From Marivita sp. (GTDB taxonomy: Bacteria; Pseudomonadota; Alphaproteobacteria; Rhodobacterales; Rhodobacteraceae): a stretch of 55,688 nucleotides of DNA. Numbering within the stretch: the stretch's first letter is position 1; each line of letters starts with the position of its first letter. The notes beneath the pieces are model-generated. The model worked only from the letters and a program-made list of their open reading frames with translations, did no database searches and was not told the DNA's origin. Below, one piece after another: positions 10,449 to 20,215 of this stretch. The translations under genes and the position numbers were made by a program. The stretch is taken from positions 1 to 55,688 of the forward strand of contig NZ_JAEPMO010000006.1 of assembly GCF_017643905.1 (NCBI RefSeq). Direction: 5' to 3'.

Positions 10449-12635
10449 ATGACCCTCGCGATGCGCCCTCCCGCCTCGGCCTGTCCCGCTTGTTCTGCGG
10501 CACCCGCAGCCGAGGCATTGGCAGAAGCGGCTTTGCCGAAGGATGTAAACATCGTCCTGTCCCTGCCGTCGATCCATTGCGCGGCCTGCATCTCTGGCGT
10601 TGAGCGCATCCTCGCAGCGACCGAGGGCGTAAAAGGCGCGCGTGTGAACCTGACGCTGAAGCGAGCGCAGATCGAAGCGGCATCCGACGTTACCGCAGAC
10701 GATCTGATCGGCGTATTGGAGCGTGCCGGATACGAAGCGCACGAGTTGGACACCACCGCCTTGCGCGCGACGGACACGGACAAGGCGGGACGCGATCTGC
10801 TGATGCGCCTGGCCGTATCCTTCTTTGCTGCGATGAACATCATGCTGTTGTCGGTCGCGGTGTGGTCGGGCGCCGATGGTCCGACGCGGGACATGTTCCA
10901 CTGGATTTCTGCCGCCATCGCTTTGCCGACCATCGCATTCTCCGCACAGCCGTTCTTCAAGCATGCCTGGACGGCCTTGCGGGCCGGGCGGCTCAACATG
11001 GATGTGCCGATCTCGCTGGCGATTGCGCTGGCGGTGGCCACGTCGCTTTGGGAAACCTCCCTGTCCGGCGAACACGCCTATTTCGATGCAGCGATCACGC
11101 TGACCTTTTTCCTGCTGGCAGGGCGGTATCTGGATCATCGCACGCGCGCGGCTGCCCGGTCGGCTGCGGAGGAATTGGCCGCGCTGGAAGTGCCGCGTGT
11201 CTGGCGTGTTACGGATAGGGGTGAAGAACAGATCGCCATGTCCGAACTTATCGTGGGCGACCTGATCCGCGTGCGTCCCGGTGGACGGATGCCCGTTGAC
11301 GGAGAGATTGTCGAAGGTCAGTCTGAACTGGATCGCTCGCTTTTGACCGGCGAAACCCGCCCCGTCTATGCCGGTGTTGGATCGAATGTCAGTGCAGGAG
11401 AGGTCAACCTGACTGGTCCTCTGACGATCCGGGCCAGCGCCGTGGGCCGCGACACCTCGCTGCATCGGATGGCTGATCTGGTCGCTATCGCTGAATCCGG
11501 GCGGTCGCGGTATACCTCGCTCGCCGACAAGGCGGCCAAGTTATACGCGCCGGGGGTTCATATCCTGTCGGCGCTCGCGTTCCTGGGTTGGTATTTCTAC
11601 ACCTTTGATCTGCGCACCGCGCTCAATATCGCGGCGGCGGTTCTGATCATCACCTGCCCCTGTGCCTTGGGGCTGGCGGTGCCTGCTGTGACCACGGCGG
11701 CGTCTGGCCGTCTGTTCCGCAAGGGATTGCTGATCAAGGACGCGACCGCGCTTGAACGCATGGCGCAAGTCGACACCGTGGTGTTCGACAAGACCGGGAC
11801 CCTGACCGCAGGCACACCCGAAGTGGTGAACCTTGCCGATCACTCGCGCCGCGATCTTGGGATCACGCTGGCACTGGCAGACGGGTCGTCGCATCCGCTG
11901 TCGCAATCCTTGGCCAAGGCGATCCGCGATGCGGGTGTTGCTGCTGCGAAAGTCACCGATCTCTCCGAGGTGCCGGGCCATGGCACCGAAGGCACATGGA
12001 TGGGTCAGACCGTACGTCTGGGCAGGGCTGTTTGGGTCGGCGGGGGCGAAAGCACAGAGACCTGTGCGTGGTTGCGCGTTGGCGATACGGTTGCCGATCC
12101 GTTCCGTTTTGCCGACCAAATCCGCGATGGGGCCGAGGCGCTTGTGACCAAGCTGCAAGACGACGGGTACGAGGTGATCCTGATGTCCGGTGACACCACA
12201 CCTGCTGTCGAAGCTTTTGCGGCGCGTATTGGGATCACCAAATGGGTGGCCGAGGCATTGCCGCAAGACAAGGCCGCACGCATTGCCCAACTGAGTGACA
12301 GCGGAAAACATGTTCTCATGGTTGGCGATGGTCTGAACGATACCGCAGCCCTAGCCGGCGCGCATGCGTCGATCTCTCCTGCCACGGCGCTTGATGCGGC
12401 GCGTGTGGCGTCAGACGTGGTGCTGCTTGGCAAATCGCTTGAGCCGATTGCGGATGCCCTGTCCACGTCGCGTGTCGCGATCAAACGCATCCGTCAGAAC
12501 TTCAGCATCGCGACATGGTACAACATCATTGCGGTTCCGCTTGCGGTGGCGGGTCTGTGTTCGCCTCTGATCGCCGCGTTGGCGATGTCCACCTCTTCGA
12601 TTACGGTGTCTTTGAACGCCCTTCGCCTCAAGTAA
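10449..12635 (+). CDS. ccoI: heavy-metal translocating P-type ATPase (cbb3 copper loading)
   Basis: HMA CAAC motif, CPC (ITCPCALGLAVP), DKTGTLTAG, GDGLNDTAALAGA. Confidence 0.96.
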   Translation: MTLAMRPPASACPACSAAPAAEALAEAALPKDVNIVLSLPSIHCAACISGVERILAATEGVKGARVNLTLKRAQIEAASDVTADDLIGVLERAGYEAHELDTTALRATDTDKAGRDLLMRLAVSFFAAMNIMLLSVAVWSGADGPTRDMFHWISAAIALPTIAFSAQPFFKHAWTALRAGRLNMDVPISLAIALAVATSLWETSLSGEHAYFDAAITLTFFLLAGRYLDHRTRAAARSAAEELAALEVPRVWRVTDRGEEQIAMSELIVGDLIRVRPGGRMPVDGEIVEGQSELDRSLLTGETRPVYAGVGSNVSAGEVNLTGPLTIRASAVGRDTSLHRMADLVAIAESGRSRYTSLADKAAKLYAPGVHILSALAFLGWYFYTFDLRTALNIAAAVLIITCPCALGLAVPAVTTAASGRLFRKGLLIKDATALERMAQVDTVVFDKTGTLTAGTPEVVNLADHSRRDLGITLALADGSSHPLSQSLAKAIRDAGVAAAKVTDLSEVPGHGTEGTWMGQTVRLGRAVWVGGGESTETCAWLRVGDTVADPFRFADQIRDGAEALVTKLQDDGYEVILMSGDTTPAVEAFAARIGITKWVAEALPQDKAARIAQLSDSGKHVLMVGDGLNDTAALAGAHASISPATALDAARVASDVVLLGKSLEPIADALSTSRVAIKRIRQNFSIATWYNIIAVPLAVAGLCSPLIAALAMSTSSITVSLNALRLK

Positions 12636-12648
12636 CCCGGAGCATTCC

Positions 12649-12807
12649 ATGAACGTTCTTGCCTATCTGATCCCCGTATCGCTGACCCTTGGCGGCATCG
12701 GGCTCGTGGCATTTGTGTTCACGGTCAGGTCAAGGCAATACGAAGACCCGGAAGGGGCGGCGCAGCGGATATTGTCAGACGATTACGACTATCATCCCAA
12801 AAGTTGA
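12649..12807 (+). CDS. ccoS: cbb3-type oxidase assembly protein CcoS
   Basis: 52-aa ORF below the track cutoff: MNVLAYLIPVSLTLGGIGLVAFVFTVRSRQYEDPEGAAQRILSDDYDYHPKS. Confidence 0.93.
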   Translation: MNVLAYLIPVSLTLGGIGLVAFVFTVRSRQYEDPEGAAQRILSDDYDYHPKS

Positions 12808-12821
12808 CCCGCTGAGGGTCA
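12805..12821. terminator. short hairpin between convergent ccoS and D-Ala-D-Ala carboxypeptidase genes
   Basis: TGACCC-GCTGA-GGGTCA overlapping both gene ends; ACTTTT follows on the - strand. Confidence 0.35.
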
Positions 12822-14354
12822 GCTTGGCCCGATCATGAAGCAGGTCACCTGCCGCGCCTGCAGCCTGCGGCAGGCAAGGTCCGCCGCATCGCGGGTCAGA
12901 CCCATGAAGTTTGCATCAAAGCCGCGCGCGCCGTTCACCACCTTGCGCAGCGATCCGTCCAGCGTCGCCATTTCCGCCAGTGCAGTTGTGAGCAGCGCCT
13001 TCTCGGCAGCATGACGGCTTGAGAAGCGCCCGACATTGATGCCCCAGTGCCGACCGCCAGACGTCGAAATCCGTGTCACAACCTCGGCCTCGCGTTTCAC
13101 GACGGGCTGGGTGGGCGCGGCTTGAGGTGTCTTTGCAGACGCCAGAACCAATGTGCGCGGTCGCACGACCGGTTTGACCGACGCGCTGGGCGCGGTTTTC
13201 TGTTCCGCGATCACAGCTTCGACGGCGGCATTCGAGGCAGGAGCCGCGATCGCCACTTGCGCCGAAGTTGCTGCGATTTCGCGCACTTCGGCGGTCTGTA
13301 CCTCTTCGAGGACTGACTGGATGTCTTGCTTGAGTTCGGCGACCAGTGCATCCGGCAAGACCGGTTCCGCCACGGGACGCGCGGTGGGGCGGAGGCTTGT
13401 TTTGACGGCGGCGGCCACCACGCGGATCGACTTGGCACGGGTATTCGTCGAAGGTGTCTGGCTGCGTGCGATCACAGTCTCTGCGGGTGCCGATGTGTCC
13501 GGGCCAAGGTATGGCGGCTTGCGTGGCGTGCGCAGCGCCATGCGACTGGGGGCTTTGTTGAAGCCCAAATCCATCAGCTTTGCCACCTGCGCATTGCGCG
13601 ACGCGGTGGAATTGCCGCCGAACACTGTCACGATGATCCGTTCGCTGCCGCGTTCGGCTGACGCGACAAGGTTGAAACCGGCGGCGCGGGTGTAGCCCGT
13701 CTTGATCCCGTCGGCCCCTTGATAGGAATCGAGAAAGCGGCGGTTCGTGTTTGACACGGCCTTGATGCCAGCATCGGTGCTGCGGCGCTGGAAAAGGTTG
13801 TAAAACTGCGGATAGTCATAAAGCAGATGGCGTCCGAGGATCGTCATGTCCCGCGCGCTCGACAGGTGACCACTTTCCGTCAGGCCATGTGCGTTCTTGA
13901 AGGTGGTACGGCTCATCCCCAGCGCCTTGGCCGTGCGGTTCATCCGGCGGGCAAAGGCCGCTTCAGAGCCTGAGATCGCTTCGGCAAGCGCGGTTGCCGC
14001 ATCATTGGCGGATTTGATCGCCGCCGCGCGGACGAGGTAGCGCAGCTGAATCGTGGACCCTGCGCGCAAGCCAAGTTTCGATGGCGGCTCGGCCGCCGCT
14101 TTTTGGGAGATGCGAACGGCCGTGTCCATGCTGATCTCGCCGTTCTGAACGGCTTCGAACACGATATAGAGCGTCATCATCTTGGTCAAAGAGGCAGGAT
14201 GCAGGCGCGTGTCCGCGTTTTCCGAATGGATCACTTCGCCGTTCCGGGCATCCATCACCATAGCGGCGTAGGGCGCTGCCATGGCGCTCATCGGCAGCAG
14301 GACTGCCAACCAAAGTGCGGTGATCAAATACAGGCCAATTCGGCCCGGCTTCAT
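12819..14354 (-). CDS. D-alanyl-D-alanine carboxypeptidase (S11) with C-terminal SPOR domain
   Basis: Signal peptide, HPASLTKMMTLY (SxxK), SANDAATALAEAISGS (SxN), KTGYTRAAG (KTG); C-terminal SPOR-like segment; internal start chosen. Confidence 0.92.
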   Translation of the reverse strand: MKPGRIGLYLITALWLAVLLPMSAMAAPYAAMVMDARNGEVIHSENADTRLHPASLTKMMTLYIVFEAVQNGEISMDTAVRISQKAAAEPPSKLGLRAGSTIQLRYLVRAAAIKSANDAATALAEAISGSEAAFARRMNRTAKALGMSRTTFKNAHGLTESGHLSSARDMTILGRHLLYDYPQFYNLFQRRSTDAGIKAVSNTNRRFLDSYQGADGIKTGYTRAAGFNLVASAERGSERIIVTVFGGNSTASRNAQVAKLMDLGFNKAPSRMALRTPRKPPYLGPDTSAPAETVIARSQTPSTNTRAKSIRVVAAAVKTSLRPTARPVAEPVLPDALVAELKQDIQSVLEEVQTAEVREIAATSAQVAIAAPASNAAVEAVIAEQKTAPSASVKPVVRPRTLVLASAKTPQAAPTQPVVKREAEVVTRISTSGGRHWGINVGRFSSRHAAEKALLTTALAEMATLDGSLRKVVNGARGFDANFMGLTRDAADLACRRLQARQVTCFMIGPS

Positions 14355-14574
14355 GCGCCGTCCCGTCACGATATCTGCCTTCTCTGCCTCAAGCCGCCGG
14401 ATTTTTCCGGTCAGCATTATTATTGAAACAAAGGTACCACACGAGAGGAAGGCGATAAAGGCCTTATTTTTATATCTTTTTTCCCAATCTCGTAATGTGC
14501 GGGCGCAAGATGTTGGGGGCTGCGCCCATCTGCTTACTAGGTCAGCCATTGTGGCAAGAATGTGGCGAATCCGA

Positions 14575-15273
14575 TCAGCCGATATCCGCCACCAAAGGCG
14601 GCAAATCACCCAGATCGGCAATCTCGCGGTAACGTGCGCTTTGCGGTGGATCCGCCTTTTCGAGATCCCACTCAAGGTCATGTGGAACGAACACGCCCCA
14701 GCTTCCTGCGGCAACGGCAGGCACCACGTCGGACTTCATGGAATTGCCGACCATCATCGCGGCCTCGACCCCGCCTGCATGCCGACCGAAGACGGTGTGA
14801 TAGGTCGAAACCGATTTCTCCGACACGATGGCCACGTCTTGAAAGAGGTCGCCCAACCCGGATTGCGCCAGCTTGCGTTCCTTATGCAGCAGGTCACCCT
14901 TTGTGATCAGAACCAGCCGATGCGTCTGCGCCAAAGTTTCCACAGTGGCACGGACATGGGGCAGCAATTCGATGGGATGGGCCAGCATATCCTGCCCCGC
15001 ATCCAGAATGTTTCGGATCATATGGCCCGGAACAGCGCCGTCGGTCACGTCGATGGCGGTTTCGATCATCGACAGAACAAAGCCTTTCACCCCGAACCCA
15101 TAGTGGCCGATATTGCGGCGTTCGGCTGCGATCAGACGGTCATGCAGCAGGGATTTGTCCGTATAATCAGACAGTAACTCTTCGAAACGGTCCTGCGTGA
15201 GTTTGAAAAACCGCTCGTTGTGCCACAGTGTGTCGTCGGCATCGAACCCGATTGTTTGCAGCTTTCGCATCAT
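14575..15273 (-). CDS. HAD family hydrolase
   Basis: IGFDADDTLWHNERFF, LVLITKGD, MMVGNSMKSDVVPA HAD motifs. Confidence 0.88.
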   Translation of the reverse strand: MMRKLQTIGFDADDTLWHNERFFKLTQDRFEELLSDYTDKSLLHDRLIAAERRNIGHYGFGVKGFVLSMIETAIDVTDGAVPGHMIRNILDAGQDMLAHPIELLPHVRATVETLAQTHRLVLITKGDLLHKERKLAQSGLGDLFQDVAIVSEKSVSTYHTVFGRHAGGVEAAMMVGNSMKSDVVPAVAAGSWGVFVPHDLEWDLEKADPPQSARYREIADLGDLPPLVADIG

Positions 15274-15358
15274 GGCAGGGCTCACGCCTCTTTTCTCGCA
15301 GACACGACACGTTATATAGAGCCATCTAGGATATGGAACCCGAGGTCCTGACCCACGC

Positions 15359-15718
15359 ATGAGACAGCTGTCGGCCAACATTCTGTCGTCCCGCCCCAAG
15401 GCTGGACCACCGTCGAACGATGACAACGACACCGGCGTCGTTGTCGAGACGCGTGCCAAGACGAAACGTCCGCCGCTCTACAAGGTGATGCTTCTGAACG
15501 ACGACTACACCCCGATGGAATTCGTGGTGCATGTGCTGGAACGGTTCTTCGGCATGACGCATGCGCAGGCGTTCGAGATCATGTTGACCGTTCACAAAAA
15601 GGGTGTTGCGGTTGTTGGTGTGTTCAGCCACGAGATCGCGGAAACCAAGGTGGGGCAGGTGATGGATTTTGCCCGTCGCCATCAGCACCCGCTGCAATGC
15701 ACCATGGAAAAGGAATAA
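15359..15718 (+). CDS. clpS: ATP-dependent Clp protease adaptor ClpS
   Basis: [28 protein letters not shown]. Confidence 0.97.
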   Translation: MRQLSANILSSRPKAGPPSNDDNDTGVVVETRAKTKRPPLYKVMLLNDDYTPMEFVVHVLERFFGMTHAQAFEIMLTVHKKGVAVVGVFSHEIAETKVGQVMDFARRHQHPLQCTMEKE

Positions 15719-15742
15719 CCGGGGCATTGTCCCGGGTCTCCC

Positions 15743-16756
15743 ATGACGTTAGCAAGATTAGACCATGCGCGCGAGACAGGCGCATTGACCCTGTCCGACG
15801 GAACGCGGCTTGCTCTGCTTGAACCTGCGCCTGACGCGGATTTTGGAACGCTGTCCGGCTGCGACATCGTCATTCAGCAGAATTTCAAACCCGCCTACGA
15901 CCTGTTCGAAGCGATGGGCTATCCAGTCACGACCTATGCCACCGGGCCTGCCGATGCGGTGCTTGTCACGCTGCCACGCAGCCGCGATCTGGCGCGTGGA
16001 TTGCTGGCGCAGGCCGAAGCGATTGCACCCGGCGGATTGGTGATTGTCGATGGCGCCAAGACTGATGGCATTGACGCGATGCTGAAATTCGCGCGGGAGA
16101 GAGTGTCTGTCGCGGGCCAGACCTCCAAGGCGCACGGCAAGGTTTTCTGGTTTACCGCAAGCCACGCGTTTCAGGACTGCGCGCTTCCTGACCCTGCGCC
16201 GGTGCCTTCCGGCTGGATCACGCAACCCGGCGTTTTTTCGGCGGATGGGCCCGATGCGGGATCAGAGGCGCTGATCGAGGCTCTGCCAAAGTCGTTAAAG
16301 GGGCGTGGTGCGGATCTTGGCGGGGGATGGGGTTACCTGACGCGGCGCCTTCTCGATGTGCCGGGTGTCACCCATGTCGATCTGGTCGAGGCGGACCGGC
16401 GTGCTTTGACCTGTGCCGAGAAGAACATAATCGACGACCGGGTCAGTTTTCATTGGGCCGACGCCACGAAATGGGGTGTTGCGGGCAGTCTGGATTGGGT
16501 GGTGATGAATCCGCCGTTCCACACAAGCCGAACACCAGACGCATCTCTTGGGCAGGACTTCATCCGCTCTGCCGCGCGTTTGCTGCGACCGAAAGGAACG
16601 CTGGTTCTCGTTGCAAACCGTCATTTGCCATATGAAACAACGCTCGCGTCCTGTTTCGCACAAACGCAGGAACTGGACGGGGACAGCCGGTTCAAGGTAC
16701 TTCAGGCAGACCAACCGCGCACCCCCGACAAACCCGGTCGCACAAAACGGCGCTGA
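15743..16756 (+). CDS. class I SAM-dependent methyltransferase, RsmC-like
   Basis: GRGADLGGGWGYLTRRLL and DWVVMNPPFHTSR (NPPF) motif. Confidence 0.88.
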   Translation: MTLARLDHARETGALTLSDGTRLALLEPAPDADFGTLSGCDIVIQQNFKPAYDLFEAMGYPVTTYATGPADAVLVTLPRSRDLARGLLAQAEAIAPGGLVIVDGAKTDGIDAMLKFARERVSVAGQTSKAHGKVFWFTASHAFQDCALPDPAPVPSGWITQPGVFSADGPDAGSEALIEALPKSLKGRGADLGGGWGYLTRRLLDVPGVTHVDLVEADRRALTCAEKNIIDDRVSFHWADATKWGVAGSLDWVVMNPPFHTSRTPDASLGQDFIRSAARLLRPKGTLVLVANRHLPYETTLASCFAQTQELDGDSRFKVLQADQPRTPDKPGRTKRR

Positions 16757-16768
16757 GGGAGACCCAGA

Positions 16769-17572
16769 ATGTCATTCTCTATCGAAGGCAAGACCGCCAT
16801 CGTTACCGGAGCCGCCAACGGGGTCGGCCTCGCGATTGCACGCCATTTCGTCGATCAGGGCGCCAATGTCATGTTTGCCGACATGGACGAGGCGCGCCTG
16901 TCCCACGAATGCGGCGAAATCGTCGAAGAAGAGGGTAACATCCGCTACTTTGCGGGCGACCTGCGCGAACGTCTGACACTGGCCAACCTGCTGTCCGCGA
17001 CACTCGATGCGTTCGACCGTGTCGATATCCTTGTGAATGGCAGCCGACAGGTCCTGCCCTCCGATCCGCTTTATCTTGATGACACCACGCTTGAAGCGTT
17101 GATGTTGCAGAACGTCACTAACACATTCCGCCTGTCGCAGATGGTGGCCAAGCGCATGATCAAGCAGGCCGCCGACAAGCAAGACGGTCAGGCCGGTGCC
17201 ATCGTCAATCTGTCCTCTATCGCAGCGCGGCGGACACAGCCGGAACTTCTCGGGTTTTCTGTCTCCATGGCGGCTCTTGATCAATTGACCCGGTCCTTGG
17301 CGGTGTCTTTGGCAGACCACCGCATCCGCGTGAATTCGGTTGCGCTGGGATCGGTGATGTCGGCCAGCCTTGCGCAGGCACTCAAGGATCATGACGAGTA
17401 CCGCAAGGAAATCGAAAACAACACACCTCTGTCCCGGATTGCCAGCCCGGCTGAACTGGCACAGGCGGTGCAATTTCTTGCCTCTGAAAGCTCTGGCTTC
17501 ATCACGGGTCAGATCATGACGATTGACGGCGGCCGAACGTTGATAGATCCGGTCAGCGCCCCGGCACATTGA
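16769..17572 (+). CDS. SDR family oxidoreductase
   Basis: GKTAIVTGAANGVGLAIA; C-terminal FLASESSGFITGQIMTIDGG. The usual YxxxK appears altered (LGFSVSMAAL). Confidence 0.88.
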   Translation: MSFSIEGKTAIVTGAANGVGLAIARHFVDQGANVMFADMDEARLSHECGEIVEEEGNIRYFAGDLRERLTLANLLSATLDAFDRVDILVNGSRQVLPSDPLYLDDTTLEALMLQNVTNTFRLSQMVAKRMIKQAADKQDGQAGAIVNLSSIAARRTQPELLGFSVSMAALDQLTRSLAVSLADHRIRVNSVALGSVMSASLAQALKDHDEYRKEIENNTPLSRIASPAELAQAVQFLASESSGFITGQIMTIDGGRTLIDPVSAPAH

Positions 17573-17632
17573 CCGTTTTCGCCGCAGACCCAAGCCTTTG
17601 GAGTGGCTTGTGATTCCCGTTATGCGTTGTAG

Positions 17633-17655
17633 TGTCCTGTCAGAACTATAGGACA
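17633..17655 (+). promoter_or_regulatory. inverted repeat overlapping the hemF ribosome-binding region
   Basis: TGTCCT-N11-AGGACA, right arm 6 nt before the hemF ATG. Confidence 0.4.
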
Positions 17656-17660
17656 GTGAC

Positions 17661-18554
17661 ATGACGGAAAACTTTGACACCGAAAAAGCCCGCGCTTCTG
17701 CGTGGTTCCGCGAATTGCGCGATCAGATCGTTGCGGCCTTCGAAGGGCTTGAGAACAGCCACGACACCGGACCGATGAGCGATGCCGCTCCGGGGCGGTT
17801 CGAAGTGACTGAAACCAAACGCCATTCCGACGATGGATCGGACGCCGGCGGCGGTTTGATGAGCGTGATGCGCGGCGGTCGGGTGTTCGAGAAGATCGGT
17901 GTCAATGTCTCGACCGTCTATGGCACTCTGGGCGAACGGGCGCAGCACGCAATGGCCGCGCGCAAGGGCATTCCCGGCATGAAGGACGATCCGCGCTTCT
18001 GGGCGTCTGGGATCAGCCTTGTCGCGCATATGCAGAACCCGCATTGCCCCGCTGTGCATATGAACACCCGCATGTTCTGGACACCGCATGCCTGGTGGTT
18101 CGGCGGCGGGTCCGACCTTAACCCCTGCATCGAATATGCCGAGGACACCCAGCATTTCCACGACACGCAGAAACAGCACCTCGATCCGCATGGCGGCGAG
18201 TACTATCCCAAGCTCAAGGAATGGGCTGACGAGTATTTCTACGTGCCACACCGGGGGCGGGCGCGGGGCGTCGGTGGCATTTTCATGGACGACCACAACA
18301 CCGGCGACTGGGAAAACGACTTCTCCCTGACGCAGGATATCGGACGGGCGTTTCTCCCGGCCTATGTGCCGCTGGTCGAAAAACGCCGTGTGCAGGACTG
18401 GTCAGACACGGACAAGGACGCACAACTGGTGCATCGCGGGCTCTATGCTGAATACAATTTGGTCTATGACCGTGGGACCAAGTTCGGGCTTGAAACCGGG
18501 CATGACGCCAACGCCGTTCTGATGAGCCTGCCGCCCCTCGCCAAGTGGGTTTAA
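17661..18554 (+). CDS. hemF: oxygen-dependent coproporphyrinogen III oxidase
   Basis: FEVTETKR..., HMNTRMFWTPHAWWFGGGSDLNPCIEY. Confidence 0.97.
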   Translation: MTENFDTEKARASAWFRELRDQIVAAFEGLENSHDTGPMSDAAPGRFEVTETKRHSDDGSDAGGGLMSVMRGGRVFEKIGVNVSTVYGTLGERAQHAMAARKGIPGMKDDPRFWASGISLVAHMQNPHCPAVHMNTRMFWTPHAWWFGGGSDLNPCIEYAEDTQHFHDTQKQHLDPHGGEYYPKLKEWADEYFYVPHRGRARGVGGIFMDDHNTGDWENDFSLTQDIGRAFLPAYVPLVEKRRVQDWSDTDKDAQLVHRGLYAEYNLVYDRGTKFGLETGHDANAVLMSLPPLAKWV

Positions 18555-18614
18555 ATTATTTTTTTGGTGTCGCGAGGCGGGCTTGATACAGCTTAGCCGC
18601 ATACGCATGTGCTA

Positions 18615-18660
18615 GGGGCCGGTCGCCGCGTCGCCGGATGGTCCGGCGCGCCAAGGCCCC
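18615..18660. other. nested inverted-repeat structure in hemF/SRPBCC intergenic region
   Basis: Outer arms GGGGCC/GGCCCC, inner CGCCGGA-TGG-TCCGGCG. Confidence 0.35.
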
Positions 18661-18687
18661 GGCGTCCCGGTAGTATGGACGCCAACA

Positions 18688-19149
18688 ATGTCTCTTTTCG
18701 ACATCGATCTCACCTCCCGTGCCAAGGCACGGGCCTCCATCATCATTGCCGCATCGCAAGACGCGATCTGGGCGCGGATCGCGGATCCTGAAACTTGGCC
18801 GAACTGGAACAGCGGCGTCGAATGGGTCGGTGCTGTCGGTCGTTTGACGGTCGGCACCAAATTCGAATGGCGCGCTGGTGACATGACCATCCGCAGCATT
18901 GTTCAGGCCCTGGATGCCCCGAGTTTCATCGGTTGGACGGGGCGTACGCCGCTGATCTCTGCGCGGCACATCTGGCGACTGATGCCCGAGGGAGCGCACA
19001 CGCGGGTTGAAACGGCAGAATCGTTTCGGGGTGCGTATGCGGCGCTTCTGCCGGGCCACGCAAAACGGATCATTCAAAACGCTCTGGAACAGGGTCTCGC
19101 CGACCTGAAAGTCGAATGTGAGGGGCGCCGCCCACGTCGCGTCGCCTGA
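18688..19149 (+). CDS. SRPBCC family protein
   Basis: ASIIIAASQDAIWARIADPETWPNWNSGVEWV polyketide cyclase/START-like fold pattern. Confidence 0.8.
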   Translation: MSLFDIDLTSRAKARASIIIAASQDAIWARIADPETWPNWNSGVEWVGAVGRLTVGTKFEWRAGDMTIRSIVQALDAPSFIGWTGRTPLISARHIWRLMPEGAHTRVETAESFRGAYAALLPGHAKRIIQNALEQGLADLKVECEGRRPRRVA

Positions 19150-19172
19150 ACTGTGCCCATAGCTCACGCTAC

Positions 19173-19718
19173 TCAGGCGTCGCGCCATGTCCCCGGTGCG
19201 ATGCCGTCCAGCGACCATTCGCCAACGGACCACCGCACCAAACGTAGGCAGGGCAGGCCGACATGTGCCGTCATCCGGCGCACTTGCCGGTTGCGCCCTT
19301 CGGTGATGGTCAGGCGCAGCCACGCATCCGGAACCGTCTTGCGGTAGCGCACGGGAGGATCGCGCTCCCACAGGTCCGGGGGCGCGATCTGCTCGACTTG
19401 TGCCGGTCGGGTTGGGCCATCCTTGAGAACAACGCCTGCGCGCAACTGCTCAAGCTGGTCCTTGGTCGGAGTTCCTTCGACCTGCGCGAGGTAGGTCTTG
19501 GGTGACCGGAACTTGGGGTTACTGATCTTCGCCTGTAATTTTCCGTTGTCGGTCAGCACCATAAGCCCTTCGCTGTCCCGGTCCAGCCTACCTGCCGGAT
19601 AGACGCCCGGTACGGTGATGAACTCGGACAAGGTGCGCCGCGCCGTGCCTTCGGTGCCTTTGTCGGTGAATTGCGACAGAACATCGAAGGGTTTGTTGAA
19701 CAGGATGATGCGGGTCAT
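19173..19718 (-). CDS. pseudouridine synthase (RluE/RsuA family)
   Basis: [34 protein letters not shown]. Confidence 0.92.
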   Translation of the reverse strand: MTRIILFNKPFDVLSQFTDKGTEGTARRTLSEFITVPGVYPAGRLDRDSEGLMVLTDNGKLQAKISNPKFRSPKTYLAQVEGTPTKDQLEQLRAGVVLKDGPTRPAQVEQIAPPDLWERDPPVRYRKTVPDAWLRLTITEGRNRQVRRMTAHVGLPCLRLVRWSVGEWSLDGIAPGTWRDA

Positions 19719-20176
19719 ACGCCGGTTCCCCGTTTCGCGGCAAAGAAATCGACCAGCAAGTGTTCGGCCTCGGATGCGCTCACCCCGTCATAGATCTCGG
19801 GCACGTGATGGCATTGGGGGTGCGAAAACACCCGCGCACCATGTGCGACGCCACCCGACTTGGTGTCCTGCGCTCCATAGTAAAGCCTCCGGATGCGCGC
19901 GTTTGAAATGGCACCAGCGCACATCGGACAGGGTTCGAGCGTGACGTAAAGATCGTGGTCGGTGAGCCGTTCCACACCCAGCAGGGCACAGGCATCGCGG
20001 ATTGCCAGAATCTCGGCATGGGCGGTGGGATCGTTCAATTCGCGGGTCCGGTTTCCAGCCATTGAAACTAAGGACCCATCAGCAGCCACAACAACCGCAC
20101 CTACAGGGACTTCACCGCGGTCAGCAGCCTCGCGCGCCTGATCCAGCGCCAGTGACATATTCGAACGGAACACCAT
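19715..20176 (-). CDS. tadA: tRNA-specific adenosine deaminase
   Basis: [31 protein letters not shown]; start set at the internal ATG. Confidence 0.92.
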   Translation of the reverse strand: MVFRSNMSLALDQAREAADRGEVPVGAVVVAADGSLVSMAGNRTRELNDPTAHAEILAIRDACALLGVERLTDHDLYVTLEPCPMCAGAISNARIRRLYYGAQDTKSGGVAHGARVFSHPQCHHVPEIYDGVSASEAEHLLVDFFAAKRGTGV

Positions 20177-20215
20177 GCGTCTGTCATAGACCGCGCATTC
20201 GGCTTTCCCAAGAGT

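Noticed and set aside
9948-11465. 505-aa - strand ORF opposite ccoH/ccoI
   Set aside because: Antisense shadow of a strong P-type ATPase gene
14354-14714. N-terminal extension of the D-Ala-D-Ala carboxypeptidase ORF
   Set aside because: Would overlap the HAD hydrolase gene; signal peptide starts at MKPGRIGLYLITALW
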